Part shown: positions 18,875-28,257 of the stretch, piece after piece
Layout: every line of letters starts with the position of its first letter
Numbering within the stretch: the stretch's first letter is position 1
Assembly: GCF_014218705.1 (NCBI RefSeq)
Contig: NZ_JABBJF010000030.1
Location: forward strand, 1-58,021
Origin: Kluyvera sichuanensis
GTDB taxonomy: Bacteria; Pseudomonadota; Gammaproteobacteria; Enterobacterales; Enterobacteriaceae
Direction of reading: 5' to 3'
DNA length: 58,021 bases
Notes under the pieces: generated by a model
Seen by the model: the letters and a program-made list of their open reading frames with translations, nothing else
Databases searched by the model: none
What the model was told of the DNA's origin: nothing
Made by a program: the position numbers and the translations under genes

Positions 18875-20437
18875 TTAACTCGGGCTCCAGGTATACGGCG
18901 CCGCGATACCCAACGGCAGACCTACACCCCACCACACCAGCAGCAGGATGCTCCACGCCACGAAGAAGGCGATGGAGTACGGCATCATCATCGAGACTAG
19001 CGTACCCACCCCCGCGCCCTTCACGTAGCGCTGGCAGTAGATAACGATCAGCGGGAAGAAGACCATCAGCGGGGTGATGATGTTGGTGCAGGAGTCACCG
19101 ATACGGAACGCCGCCTGAGTCAACTCCGGCGAAATCCCTACCGCCATCAGCATTGGCACCATAATTGGCGACAGCAGTGCCCATTTAGCCGATGCAGAGC
19201 CAATCAGCAGGTTCACCACCGCCGTCAGCACAATCATGCCGATAATCGTTGCCTGCCCCGGTAACTCCAGCGCTTTCAGACCGTCGGCGCCCATCAGCGC
19301 GAACAGCGTACCAATGTTGGAGTCGCTGAACGCTTTGATAAACATGGCGCAGAAGAAGGCCATCACCATGTACGAACCCATTTTGCTCATGGAGTCGTTC
19401 ATCGCGCCAATTACGTCTTTGCCGGTTTTAAAGGTGCCGGAGACAAAGCCGTAGACGATACCCGGCAGAATGAAGATCAGGAAAATCAGCGGCACGATGG
19501 ACTTCATAATCGGCGCGCTGTAGGAGGTCAGTGAACCGTCGGTGCCACGCAGCATCGACCCTTCTGGCCAGGCCGCCGCGGCCAGTGCCGCCAGACCGAG
19601 CATCATCACCAGGGAAGCACGGCTAAAGGCGCGGCTCTCCTGCGGGGAGACACTGGACATATCTTCATCGTGTTTGAAGTCGCCGTCGATGGCCATTTTG
19701 CTGACGCGTGGCTCGACGATGCGCTCGGTGACCCACCAGCCAACCAGCGTAATGATGATGGAGGAGGCGATGCCGAAGAACAGGTTGCACAGGGTGTTAA
19801 CGGTGTAGGTGCTGTCCAGCAGCTGGGCGGCAGCCTGGGTAAAGCCCTGCAGCAGCGCATCGTTACCGGTGGGTACCATGTTGGCGGCAAAGCCACCGGA
19901 TACGCCGGAGAACGCGGCGGCAATCCCGACCAGCGGATGACGGCCGGCAGACATAAAGATAATCGCGCCCAGCGGAATCACCAGCACGTAGCCTGCATCT
20001 GCCGCCACGTGGCTGAACATCGCCACAAAGATCAGCATTGGCGTCAGCAGGCGCTTTGGCGTCACGCGCAGCATCTTTTTCAGCGCGACGTTAATAAAGC
20101 CGGAGCTTTCCGCCACGCCCACGCCCAGCATCGCCACCAGTACGATCCCCAGCGGTGCAAAGCCGGTGAAAGTGGTGACCATATTGGCCAGCGTATTGGT
20201 CAACGCTTCAGGAGAGAGCAGGTTGTTCACCTTCACCGCTTCCTGCGTCATCGGGTTTATCACATCAAAGGTCACCATCGACAGCACTGCCGACAGGCCC
20301 ATCACAATCAGTAAAAAGTAGAAAAAGATCATTGCCGGTTCGGGTAACCGGTTCCCTGCTTTTTCTATCGCGTTAAGAAAGCCCGTCATCAGGCGGCTTT
20401 CACCCACTTCATTCCGTGTCCGTGTTTGGGTATTCAT
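18875..20437 (-). CDS. AbgT-family transporter
   Basis: A 520-residue inner-membrane protein of the AbgT family (p-aminobenzoyl-glutamate uptake, and in some members sulfonamide export). About ten hydrophobic segments are seen, with re-entrant hairpin-like loops containing FSHVAADAGYVLVIPLGA and PTGNDALLQGF. The C-terminal repeat GDSCTNIITPLMVFFPLIV is a family hallmark. The start at 20437 is chosen because AAGGA lies 5 bases upstream; a longer frame of ten more codons has no such site. No abgA/abgB hydrolase genes are adjacent. Convergent with the aminotransferase, it might move the pathway substrate or product, but this is a guess. Confidence 0.87.
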   Translation of the reverse strand: MNTQTRTRNEVGESRLMTGFLNAIEKAGNRLPEPAMIFFYFLLIVMGLSAVLSMVTFDVINPMTQEAVKVNNLLSPEALTNTLANMVTTFTGFAPLGIVLVAMLGVGVAESSGFINVALKKMLRVTPKRLLTPMLIFVAMFSHVAADAGYVLVIPLGAIIFMSAGRHPLVGIAAAFSGVSGGFAANMVPTGNDALLQGFTQAAAQLLDSTYTVNTLCNLFFGIASSIIITLVGWWVTERIVEPRVSKMAIDGDFKHDEDMSSVSPQESRAFSRASLVMMLGLAALAAAAWPEGSMLRGTDGSLTSYSAPIMKSIVPLIFLIFILPGIVYGFVSGTFKTGKDVIGAMNDSMSKMGSYMVMAFFCAMFIKAFSDSNIGTLFALMGADGLKALELPGQATIIGMIVLTAVVNLLIGSASAKWALLSPIMVPMLMAVGISPELTQAAFRIGDSCTNIITPLMVFFPLIVIYCQRYVKGAGVGTLVSMMMPYSIAFFVAWSILLLVWWGVGLPLGIAAPYTWSPS

Positions 20438-20652
20438 TCGGTTCCTTAATTCAGACAATTGTTTCATTGTTTGTATGAATGTTTCAGGAGAATAATAGGG
20501 GTAATTGCCGTGCGGAACTATATTTTTATGGTGGATAAATCTGACTAAAGCCGCAATTTTTGATTTTTTATTTTATCAATGAGGTTGTGTCTGGCGGTTG
20601 ATTCGGTATTTTCGATGGCTGGTCATATTTATGGCTATGAATAAGCGGGTAA

Positions 20653-20681
20653 GGAGGGGGAAGCCATCGCTTCGCCCCTCC
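20653..20681. terminator. Hairpin downstream of the kinase gene
   Basis: GGAGGGGGAAGC pairs with GCTTCGCCCCTCC, with one bulged base, around a CATC loop, starting ten bases past the kinase stop codon. It probably ends the minus-strand sugar operon. The rest of the 253-base gap to the AbgT-family gene is AT-rich with no gene seen. Confidence 0.6.
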
Positions 20682-20690
20682 GGCAAGGCG

Positions 20691-22202
20691 TCAGGCGGAT
20701 GTTTTTTGCAGCCGGGTCAGTTCAACGGCAGATTGCCATTCATGCCAGCGTTTTTGCAGCCGCCCGTGGCGAGTCATATCCGGCAGGAAGCTAACGTGCT
20801 CTGGCAAAAACTGCCGCAGCTCCTGCACTGGCAGGTTGAGCAGGGCTTTGCGCGCCAACAGCGCTGCGCCCATTGCCGACAGCTCGGTCACGTCGCTGCG
20901 CATCACCGGGCAGCCGAGCAGGTCAGCCTGGTACTGTATCAGCCAGTCGTTGCGCGTCGGGCCACCGTCGACCATCAGCGCCGTGAGGTGGAAATCGCTA
21001 TGCTGGCGCATGGTCATCACCACGTCGGCAATCTGATAGGCGATGGACTCCAGCGCTGCACGAATCAGGTGCGCGCGCTTCACGCCACGGCTTAGCCCGC
21101 GAATCATCCCGCGGGCGTTTTCATCCCACCAGGGGGCGCCGAGCCCGGTTAAGGCCGGCACGAAATAGACGCCAAGCGTGGAGTCCACCGAGGCCGGAAG
21201 CTGGCTGAGCTGCTGCGCCAGCTCGGCAGGCGATAGCAGATCCAGCCCCGTGCTTTCGACCATCCAGGCGACCGCATCGCCGGTATGCGGGATATTGCCT
21301 TCAAGCCCGTACACCAGGCGTTCGCCGTCGTGCCAGGCTACGGTGGTCGCCAGCGAATTCACCCCGGACTGCGCCGAATTGACCGGTGCCATCACTGAAG
21401 ATCCGGTACCGTAGGTGGCTTTGACGCAGCCCTCGCTGCCGAGGCCGTGGGCGAACAGCGCCGCGTGGGAGTCGCCGATGGCGGCCATGATTGGGATACC
21501 ATCAGGGATCCCGTGGCAGCCGCGGGTATAGCCGAAAAGCCCGCTGGAAGGACGAATCTCGGGTAGCGCTTCACGCGGAATGGCGAAGAGATCCAACATC
21601 TCGTTATCCCACCCGGCGGTGTGCAGATTAAATAGCTGTGTGCGCGCCGCGTTGGAGTAGTCGCAGCAGAAGGCTTCTCCGCCGGTCAGGTTCCACAGCA
21701 GCCAGCTGTCGACGGTGCCCAAACAGATCTCACCGCGCGCCGCCAGCTCCGCGCCGTTAGGCACCGAGTCCAGCAGCCAGCGCATCTTAGAGGCAGAGAA
21801 AAGCGGCGCGATCGGGAGACCGGTTACTGCTTTGATACGCGCCTCTTTTCCCTGTTGACGGAGAGACTGGCAGAACCCGGCGGTGCGTGAGCACTGCCAG
21901 GTCAGCGCGGCGCCGAGCGGGCGGCTGTTGCGACGGTACCAGCCAACGGCGGTTTCGCGCTGGTTGCTGATGGCCAGCGCGGCAACGTTTTCCGCGCCTA
22001 CCGTCTCAATGACTTGCGCGAGTACGCTGATGGAGGCCTCAATCAACAACTCCGCGGGCTGTTCGACCCAGCCATCGCGTGGTGTGCTGATGGTCAGCGG
22101 CTGCGAGCAGGACGCCAGCACGCGGCCGCGCGCATCCAGCGCGACGGCTTTGGCGTTAGTCGTGCCCTCGTCGAGGGCAATAATTACCTCTTTACTGGCC
22201 AC
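20691..22202 (-). CDS. FGGY-family sugar kinase, candidate apulose kinase
   Basis: A 503-residue cytoplasmic carbohydrate kinase. The N-terminal ATPase-fold motif IIALDEGTTNAKAVALDARG, the glycerol-kinase-like NQRETAVGW, and the FGGY C-terminal signatures ATYGTGSSVM, TGLGAPWWDENARGMI and VDGGPTRNDWLIQYQADLLG are present. I place the start at the GTG at 22202: it follows the isomerase stop by 7 bases and GAGG precedes it. An earlier ATG would overlap the isomerase gene by 50 bases. Last gene of an operon with an isomerase and a split transketolase, it would phosphorylate a ketopentose. In the known pathway that is D-apulose to apulose 4-phosphate. Confidence 0.88.
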   Translation of the reverse strand: MASKEVIIALDEGTTNAKAVALDARGRVLASCSQPLTISTPRDGWVEQPAELLIEASISVLAQVIETVGAENVAALAISNQRETAVGWYRRNSRPLGAALTWQCSRTAGFCQSLRQQGKEARIKAVTGLPIAPLFSASKMRWLLDSVPNGAELAARGEICLGTVDSWLLWNLTGGEAFCCDYSNAARTQLFNLHTAGWDNEMLDLFAIPREALPEIRPSSGLFGYTRGCHGIPDGIPIMAAIGDSHAALFAHGLGSEGCVKATYGTGSSVMAPVNSAQSGVNSLATTVAWHDGERLVYGLEGNIPHTGDAVAWMVESTGLDLLSPAELAQQLSQLPASVDSTLGVYFVPALTGLGAPWWDENARGMIRGLSRGVKRAHLIRAALESIAYQIADVVMTMRQHSDFHLTALMVDGGPTRNDWLIQYQADLLGCPVMRSDVTELSAMGAALLARKALLNLPVQELRQFLPEHVSFLPDMTRHGRLQKRWHEWQSAVELTRLQKTSA

Positions 22203-22209
22203 GGTCGCC

Positions 22210-23628
22210 TCACTGGTGCAGGTAGGTGTTAACCCCAAGATAGCGGGTAAAGGCTTCATGCAATACCCCCGCGCAGGCGGAGTGGTTCATGGCGACATGG
22301 TGCTCGAAGCCTTCGCGGCAGATCCACGACAGCAGGTTTTCCAGGTGTGGAACCTGAATCACCGCGCGGCAGCCGACAGTATCCAGCGGATCGTCGACCG
22401 AACGGCCTTCGCCCACGTAGGCTTTGATTTCACCGGTAAGGTCGTCAGTGCTTAAGCGGAAGTAGGTGAGTTCGCCGCTTTTCATGCGCCCATGCACCGC
22501 GCCGCAGGTGTTCTCTTTGCCGACGGTGGTGCCGATGATATCAGCGGTCCCCATGTGCGGCGATTCGAGGCTGGTGGAGGCAAAGTTGCCGCAGTGGAAC
22601 AGCACGCATTTGTCGCGATCGTCGCCAAAGTTATTGTTCCAGTCGGCGATAGAGGCCGGGCTGAGGTTGCTGCTGGCAAGCGCGTACATCGACAGCGCCC
22701 CCATCACGTCCACTTCGCAGGCGCTCGGCATCAGCTGGCCGGACATTACGCTCATAATTGAGCAGACGTTAATGCCTAAGTTCTCCTGCAGCGAGGTCCA
22801 GCACTGGATAGCCGTAGTGTCGATGTCGTTAGCGATAACCCATTCGCTGATAACCACAAACAGTTTCGCCATGGTGACCAGCTTATCGGCAGGAATGCGG
22901 CTGGCATCGGCGTTGTCGAGCAGCAGGCGGCGCTTCTCATCGACACGAATATCGTCGTCGCGAAGCTGTTTAATGCGGGTGAAGACTTCGGACAGGTCGA
23001 GGGTTTCTACAGCGATCCCTAATCTTTCGAGCAGTTTTTCGCTGTAGCGGACGGTGTTGAAGCCCGCCGGACGCGCGCCGATAGCGCCAACGCGCACGCC
23101 GCGCATGCTGCTAACCACGCGGCAGACCTGAGCAAAGCGCTGCAGATCCTGGGCGAACACGTCACTCTCAAGGGCGCAAACGTGCTGGGTGGTGAGGGTA
23201 AACGGAATGCCGTACTGGCGCAGGTTGTTGCACAGTGAGATTTTGCCGCAGAAGCTATCGCGACGCGTCGCCAGCCCCATCTTATCGAGGTTATCCTCTT
23301 CTGCCTGTACCAGCACCGGTACGTTGAGTCCGGACAGGCGCAGGGTTTCGGCGACGGCTTTTTCATCACCAAAGTTTGGTAACAGGACGACCACACCGTG
23401 AATTTCATCGCGGTGAGCGCGGAACAGATCGGCGCAGATTTTTGCATCCTGGCGCGTTTCCACGCCGCCCAGTTCGGTCTGCGTGTCGTTCAGCATAATG
23501 GTGTTAATGCCGAGACGGGCAAAAAGTCGGGTGGCCTGCTCGCGGGCTTCTGCCACCAGGTAGCTTGGGAAAAATCCACGGTTGCCAATAATGACGCCCA
23601 TCGTCAAGGTGTGAGGAATTCGGGACAT
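22210..23628 (-). CDS. L-fucose/L-arabinose isomerase-fold sugar isomerase, candidate D-apiose isomerase
   Basis: A 472-residue cytoplasmic aldose-ketose isomerase-like protein. The N-terminal half carries Rossmann-like segments (HGVVVLLPNFGDEKAV). The metal-site region MPSACEVDVMGALSMYAL matches the ACE-x-D block of fucose isomerases. The C-terminus has a histidine-containing segment GFEHHVAMNHSACAG. It is shorter than FucI (about 590), like other fold members of unassigned substrate. The ATG at 23628 has GGAGAA at about 6 bases. Operon position between transketolase and kinase puts it at aldopentose to ketopentose. I am not certain that characterised D-apiose isomerases belong to this exact fold, so the substrate is an inference. 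Confidence 0.83.
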   Translation of the reverse strand: MSRIPHTLTMGVIIGNRGFFPSYLVAEAREQATRLFARLGINTIMLNDTQTELGGVETRQDAKICADLFRAHRDEIHGVVVLLPNFGDEKAVAETLRLSGLNVPVLVQAEEDNLDKMGLATRRDSFCGKISLCNNLRQYGIPFTLTTQHVCALESDVFAQDLQRFAQVCRVVSSMRGVRVGAIGARPAGFNTVRYSEKLLERLGIAVETLDLSEVFTRIKQLRDDDIRVDEKRRLLLDNADASRIPADKLVTMAKLFVVISEWVIANDIDTTAIQCWTSLQENLGINVCSIMSVMSGQLMPSACEVDVMGALSMYALASSNLSPASIADWNNNFGDDRDKCVLFHCGNFASTSLESPHMGTADIIGTTVGKENTCGAVHGRMKSGELTYFRLSTDDLTGEIKAYVGEGRSVDDPLDTVGCRAVIQVPHLENLLSWICREGFEHHVAMNHSACAGVLHEAFTRYLGVNTYLHQ

Positions 23629-23660
23629 TGCATGTTCTCCAGTAAGATGTTCGTCTTTTT

Positions 23661-24614
23661 TTATTGTATTGCCCGCTCCGGGCACAGCGCGGTGGCTTGT
23701 TTTACGATCCCTGCGGCATCAATGCCGTGGTAGGCCCGCATGGCGGCGCGATCGGCGGCCAGGGCATATTTCCCATCGCTAATGCCGAGTCGGCGCAGCG
23801 GTATGGCGCAGCCTGCTTCGGCCAGCACTTCGGCCACCAGGCTGCCAACGCCGCCGTTGATATTATGTTCTTCTACGCTGACCACGGCCCGGTGCGGCTT
23901 GAGCAGCGACAGCAGTTGAGCGGTATCACAAGGGCGAATAGAAGGTACACTGAGAACCGTAGCATCAATACCCTTTTCCATCAGTTGTGCGGCTGCGCTG
24001 ACGATTTCGTGAACCGTTGAACCCATCGCCACCAGCGCCACATCTTTGCCTTTGCGCAGCACGTCAATTTTCCCCGGCGCAAAGCGGTAATGCTCATCGT
24101 GCAGTTCGGGCAGCGCTTTACCGTCCAGACGAATATAGACCGGGCCGACGTGCTCGAGGGCGTAATCGATAATTTGCCGACACTCAAGCGGGCAGGAGGG
24201 GGCGTAGATTTCGATATTGCCGAAGCCGCGCATCACCGCAATATCGTCAATGCTGTGGTGGGTGCTGGCGAGCGGGCCGTAGCTGGCACCGGAGTTCAGG
24301 CCAAACAGCTTCACATTGGTGTTGTTGTAGCAGATATCGACTTTGATCTGCTCGTTGGCGCGAGAGATCAAGAACGGTGCGGCGTTGCAGGTTACCGCCA
24401 CTTTGCCGCCCAGCGCCAGACCAGCGGCGGCGCCAACCAGCGTCTGTTCCGCGATGCCGACGTTGACCAGGCGGCCGGGAAATTTCTGCATAAACGGCGA
24501 GATTTTGGCGGTTGAGGTGGAGTCTGCCACCACCGGAACCAGGTCAACGCCGCGCTCGACGGCATCGATAAACGCATTCACCATGACGGTGGCCAGATGT
24601 TCGCTATTACTCAT
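23661..24614 (-). CDS. aptB: Transketolase C-terminal subunit, candidate apulose-4-phosphate transketolase B
   Basis: A 317-residue half-transketolase with the pyrimidine-binding domain (VADSTSTAK... LVNVGIAEQTLVGAAAGLAL, containing the catalytic glutamate that activates thiamine diphosphate) and the C-terminal transketolase domain (from about residue 190, DVALVAMGSTV, with SVEEHNINGGVGS). It pairs with the upstream gene, which has the pyrophosphate domain; their frames overlap as ATGAGTAA. Split transketolases of this kind, next to an FGGY kinase and apiosidase-like genes, are known as AptA/AptB. They convert apulose 4-phosphate and glyceraldehyde 3-phosphate to dihydroxyacetone phosphate and xylulose 5-phosphate. 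The symbol rests on context. Confidence 0.78.
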   Translation of the reverse strand: MSNSEHLATVMVNAFIDAVERGVDLVPVVADSTSTAKISPFMQKFPGRLVNVGIAEQTLVGAAAGLALGGKVAVTCNAAPFLISRANEQIKVDICYNNTNVKLFGLNSGASYGPLASTHHSIDDIAVMRGFGNIEIYAPSCPLECRQIIDYALEHVGPVYIRLDGKALPELHDEHYRFAPGKIDVLRKGKDVALVAMGSTVHEIVSAAAQLMEKGIDATVLSVPSIRPCDTAQLLSLLKPHRAVVSVEEHNINGGVGSLVAEVLAEAGCAIPLRRLGISDGKYALAADRAAMRAYHGIDAAGIVKQATALCPERAIQ

Positions 24615-25437
24615 CTTTCAGTTCCTCCAGCGCCAGTTCAATTTCTTCACCTTTCGGTACCCGGTGGTGCCACTCCGAACGCCCCTGAATAAAGGAGACA
24701 CCGGCACCTTTAGTGGTATGGGCAATGACGACGTGCGGTTTACCGTGCGGCTGAAGCCCTTCGAGGGTGGCGACCACGTCGGCCATGTTGTTACCGCTGC
24801 ACTCGGTCACTTCCATCCCGAAGGCGCGCCATTTTTCATCCAGCGGGTCGGTATTGAGAATTTCTTTGGTTGGGCCTGCGAGCTGAAGGCTGTTTTTATC
24901 GTTGATAATAAACAGGTTATCCAGCTGGTAGTGTGCCGCGACCAGCGCCGCCTCCCAGTTGCTGCCTTCCGCCAGTTCGCCGTCGCCGGTGACGACGAAG
25001 ACGCGGCGTTTGCTGTTATCGCGTTTAGCGGCCAGCGCAATGCCGACGGCGACCGGCAGGCCGTGACCCAGCGCGCCGGTATTCAGCTCAATCCCCGGCG
25101 TTTTGTGACGAACGGGGTGGCCCGGCAGATGAGAGTCGGCGTGCTGATAGGTGGCAAGCCAGGATTCAGGGATAAATCCGGCTTCCGCCAGCACGCAGTA
25201 GTAGCCGCCCACCGCGTGACCTTTGGACTGAATATAGATATCCCGCTCGTCGCTGCTTTTCAGCTCTGGCGAACAGTTGAGAATACGGAAGTAGAGGGCG
25301 GTGAGCAGTTCAACCTGCGACAGGTCGGCCCCGGTATGGCCGCCCGCAGGGCTTTCGGCGTTCAGCACAATGATGCGGCGGCGAATGGCCCGTGCTTTCT
25401 TCTCTAACGCCTCGATGGAGAGCGAAAACGGATTCAT
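24607..25437 (-). CDS. aptA: Transketolase N-terminal subunit, candidate apulose-4-phosphate transketolase A
   Basis: A 276-residue half-transketolase carrying the thiamine-pyrophosphate domain. The GDG...N metal and diphosphate motif runs from VVTGDGELAEGSNWEAAL to FIINDKN, near residues 145-180, and GHGLPVAVGIALAAK precedes it. SPAGGHTGADLSQVELL near residue 30 is the usual substrate-site histidine segment. Start at 25437 is supported by AGAGGT at 5 bases. It heads the operon aptA-aptB-isomerase-kinase, with a TTGAATA-AA-TATTCAA palindrome 29 bases upstream and a 32-bp double operator about 118 bases upstream. A generic two-subunit transketolase for another sugar is the main alternative. 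Confidence 0.78.
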   Translation of the reverse strand: MNPFSLSIEALEKKARAIRRRIIVLNAESPAGGHTGADLSQVELLTALYFRILNCSPELKSSDERDIYIQSKGHAVGGYYCVLAEAGFIPESWLATYQHADSHLPGHPVRHKTPGIELNTGALGHGLPVAVGIALAAKRDNSKRRVFVVTGDGELAEGSNWEAALVAAHYQLDNLFIINDKNSLQLAGPTKEILNTDPLDEKWRAFGMEVTECSGNNMADVVATLEGLQPHGKPHVVIAHTTKGAGVSFIQGRSEWHHRVPKGEEIELALEELKDE

Positions 25438-25465
25438 AGAATACCTCTTGAATGTTAATTCCACT

Positions 25466-25481
25466 TTGAATAAATATTCAA
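25466..25481. promoter_or_regulatory. Accessory operator TTGAATA-AA-TATTCAA
   Basis: A perfect 7-bp-arm palindrome directly upstream of aptA, sharing the GAATA/TATTC arms of the double operators elsewhere in the locus. Its place near the start codon suggests a downstream repressor site. Confidence 0.65.
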
Positions 25482-25554
25482 TCAGGGTGAAAAAAAACGC
25501 CGACCATCCTGACCCCGTCACATCCTGCGTAAACGCGGCCTTTTTCTATCGGCT

Positions 25555-25586
25555 GGAATATATATTCACTACTGATTTATTATTCA
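25555..25586. promoter_or_regulatory. 32-bp double operator, aptA / SorC intergenic region
   Basis: GGAATATATATTCA (25555-25568), CTAC, TGATTTATTATTCA (25573-25586). The same two-box, 4-bp-gap design recurs at 32157, 32389 and 39056, always with the strong palindrome nearest the controlled gene. Here that gene is aptA; the divergent SorC gene may be controlled too. Confidence 0.8.
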
Positions 25587-25752
25587 TAATGGTAAGATAT
25601 GCCCTGCTATCCGGTTTGTCCACGACTTGTACAGGCTATTTTCTACAAAAAGAGAAAACGATCACATTTGCACTCTGGCCTGCCGACAGGCCATGCTTGT
25701 TATCTATTCAGCGATGAATAAAAATAACGGGCAGGGAATTAAGGGGAATGCC

Positions 25753-26703
25753 ATGTCAAAGCAGGATGAACAGCGGCTGTTGGTAAAGATAGCCACGCTT
25801 TACTACAGCGAAAATAAAAAACAGTCTGAGATCGCCTCGTTGCTGCATCTGTCGCAATCTTTTGTCTCGCGCGCGTTGACGCGCTGTCAGAAAGAGGGGC
25901 TGGTGAAGATCACCGTCGTTCAGCCGACCAATATTTTTGTCGAGCTGGAGAAGGCCATTGAGGAGCGTTACGGCATTCGCCAGGCTATCGTCGTCGACGT
26001 GGGGGAAAACGCCAGCAATGCGCAGGTCAAACATGCGATTGGCAGCGCGGCGGCGCACTACGTCGAAACGCGACTGCGTCCGGAAGATCTGGTGGGGATC
26101 TCTTCCTGGAGCAGCACCATCCGTTGCATGGTGGATGAGATGCACCCGCAGAATATTCGCGCCGCTGGCGTGATTCAACTGCTGGGCGGCGTTGGGCCGA
26201 ACGGCAACGTGCAGGCCACCATTCTGACGCAGCAGCTGGCGGCGCACCTCGGCTGCCCGGCCTGGCTGTTGCCGTCGCAAAGCATTGAACACTCGGTAGA
26301 AGAGCGCGAGCGCCTGGTCAACAGCCCGGACGTGGCGGCGGTGGTGGATAAATTTGCTGAAGTGGACGTCGCCATTGTCGGCATCGGCGAGCTTGAGCCT
26401 TCTCAGCTGCTGAAAAACTCCGGTAACTACTACAACGAAACCATGCTCGAACTGCTGGCCGAACGCGGTGCGGTGGGCGATATCTGTCTGCACTATTACG
26501 ATGCCGAAGGCCGCCCGGTGCTGAGTCGTGAAGAAGACCCGGTGATCGGCATGGAGCTTGAGCAAACCCGCGCCTGCCCGCACGTGGTTGCGCTTGCCGG
26601 CGGCGTGGAAAAAAGCAACGCCATCCGCGGTGCGCTGCAGGGAAAATACATCGACGTATTGATTACGGATTACCCTACCGCACGCTCTTTAATCAAAGAG
26701 TGA
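25753..26703 (+). CDS. SorC-family (DeoR/SorC) sugar-responsive transcriptional regulator
   Basis: A 316-residue regulator. An N-terminal helix-turn-helix (KQSEIASLLHLSQSFVSRALTRCQKEGLVKI, about residues 20-50) is followed by the SorC sugar-phosphate-binding domain (GISSWSSTIRCMVDEM, GGVGPNGNVQATILTQQLA, VDVAIVGIGELEPS and the C-terminal ACPHVVALAGGVEKSNAIRGALQG). The ATG at 25753 has AAGGGG 7 bases upstream; longer frames have no such site. Divergent from the aptA operon. SorC proteins bind paired palindromes cooperatively as tetramers, which fits the double operators in this locus, and they typically respond to a phosphorylated pathway sugar. It is the best candidate for the regulator of those sites. 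Confidence 0.9.
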   Translation: MSKQDEQRLLVKIATLYYSENKKQSEIASLLHLSQSFVSRALTRCQKEGLVKITVVQPTNIFVELEKAIEERYGIRQAIVVDVGENASNAQVKHAIGSAAAHYVETRLRPEDLVGISSWSSTIRCMVDEMHPQNIRAAGVIQLLGGVGPNGNVQATILTQQLAAHLGCPAWLLPSQSIEHSVEERERLVNSPDVAAVVDKFAEVDVAIVGIGELEPSQLLKNSGNYYNETMLELLAERGAVGDICLHYYDAEGRPVLSREEDPVIGMELEQTRACPHVVALAGGVEKSNAIRGALQGKYIDVLITDYPTARSLIKE

Positions 26704-26871
26704 TTTTATCTCTTTGAATTTATTTATTTTATAAACATCGCTGTTTTTGTTGGGGTGTTTATTTATTGACTAAGTTCACAAAAGAAACTAAATGGGCTTA
26801 ACTTTGTTTCTGCAGTTTACTAATGTGCGGATCGCTGAATCCTACAGTGCGAACTTCGATGGTGAACAACA

Positions 26872-28257
26872 ATGAAAACACTCGCCACAACCCCAATACG
26901 CTTTCGCGAAAAGTTTTGCTACGGGCTGGGGGATACCTCTGCCAATATCTTCATGGGCATGACCATGATGTTTTTGTCCATCTACTACACCGACGTGTTT
27001 AAGCTGAACCCGGCGGCGATGGGCACCCTGTTTTTAATTACCCGCCTGATTGATGCCATTAGCGACCCGGTGATTGGCTCACTCTCCGACCGCACCCGCT
27101 CGCGCCTCGGGCGTTATCGTCCCTGGCTGCTGTGGTTCGCGGTGCCTTACGGTTTGAGCTGCGCCGCCGTCTTCTTTTCGCCAGACCTCGGAGAAACCGG
27201 GCGCACGCTGTATGCCTACGTCACCTACATCATTCTGGTGCTGACCTTTAGCCTGGTAGTGGTGCCTTACGTCTCGCTATTAGGGGCGATTTCCGCCGAC
27301 AGCGAAGAGCGTATTCAAATAAACGCCATTCGTTTCCCGCTGGCGAAAGTCTCCTATCTCATCTGCTCGCTGCTGGTGCCGACGCTGATTGCGCTGTTTG
27401 ATAACGACGTGCTTGGCTACCGCGTGGTGATGTGCGGTATTGGGGTGCTATCCACGCTACTGGTGCTGCTGTGCTATTTCAATACCACCGAGCGCGTGCT
27501 GCCGGATACCGGCCAGAATTTGAGCCTGAAAGAACAGGTGCAGTTCGTCTTTAAAAACGACCAGGCGATGATTGTCTTTGCCGCGCAGCTGGTGGTGATG
27601 ATCATGAACACGCTGAAGTTTGGCGCGGCGGCCTACTTTGTGAAATACGTGCTGGAGATGCCGGCTTCTTTCCTCAGCCTGCTGCTGACCGCCGGTTCCA
27701 TCGCTGGAATTGTTGCGCCGCTCCTCACCGGCTACTGCCTGAAAAAAGGCTGGGTGAAGCGCATTCCGCTGCTGGTTGCCAGCCAGATTGTCGGCGGGGT
27801 GATCACCCTGATTATCGGTCTCACCCCAACCAACGCCATCTATCTGCACGCCGCGCTGTTCGTTCTGGCGACGCTGGCGGTTGAGCTTATCGCCGTTATC
27901 CTGTGGGCGACCGTGGCCGACGTGGCGGATTATGGTTTCCACCGCTACGGCGTGCGTATTAACGGTATGATCGGCGGCGGGATGCTGTTTGCCACCAAGG
28001 CCGGTATGGCGATTGGCGGCGCGATTATTGGCTATGTTCTCGCCTGGTATGGCTACAACCCGGACACCATGACCAGCGCCTCACCGACCCAGCTTTCCGC
28101 TTTCACCTTGCTGTACGCCTGGCTTCCTGCGGCCTGTATGTTCCTCGCCGCGTTCCTGTTCTCTCGCTACAAACTGGACGAAAAAGCCTGCCAGGCGTTT
28201 CTCCAGGACAGCCCATCTTTATCATCAGGAGTAGGTTATGAAAAAACTGCACATTAA
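26872..28257 (+). CDS. GPH-family glycoside/pentoside:cation symporter 1
   Basis: A 461-residue inner-membrane transporter of the glycoside-pentoside-hexuronide family (MFS superfamily). The opening REKFCYGLGDTSANIFMGMTMMFLSIYYTDVF is the family signature. The MFS loop RLIDAISDPVIGSLSDRTRSRLGRYRPWLL follows TM2, and about twelve membrane segments are visible. The last 20 bases overlap the following glycoside hydrolase gene, so transporter and hydrolase are translationally linked. This suggests import of a glycoside that is cut inside the cell. The upstream region lacks the double operator found at four other promoters here, so this operon may be under different control, perhaps of the ROK protein it encodes. 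Confidence 0.9.
   Translation: MKTLATTPIRFREKFCYGLGDTSANIFMGMTMMFLSIYYTDVFKLNPAAMGTLFLITRLIDAISDPVIGSLSDRTRSRLGRYRPWLLWFAVPYGLSCAAVFFSPDLGETGRTLYAYVTYIILVLTFSLVVVPYVSLLGAISADSEERIQINAIRFPLAKVSYLICSLLVPTLIALFDNDVLGYRVVMCGIGVLSTLLVLLCYFNTTERVLPDTGQNLSLKEQVQFVFKNDQAMIVFAAQLVVMIMNTLKFGAAAYFVKYVLEMPASFLSLLLTAGSIAGIVAPLLTGYCLKKGWVKRIPLLVASQIVGGVITLIIGLTPTNAIYLHAALFVLATLAVELIAVILWATVADVADYGFHRYGVRINGMIGGGMLFATKAGMAIGGAIIGYVLAWYGYNPDTMTSASPTQLSAFTLLYAWLPAACMFLAAFLFSRYKLDEKACQAFLQDSPSLSSGVGYEKTAH

Noticed and set aside
25466-25586. CRISPR-like or satellite repeats from the repeated ATATATTCA strings
   Set aside because: Copies are few, palindromic and placed at promoters rather than regularly spaced, which fits operators.
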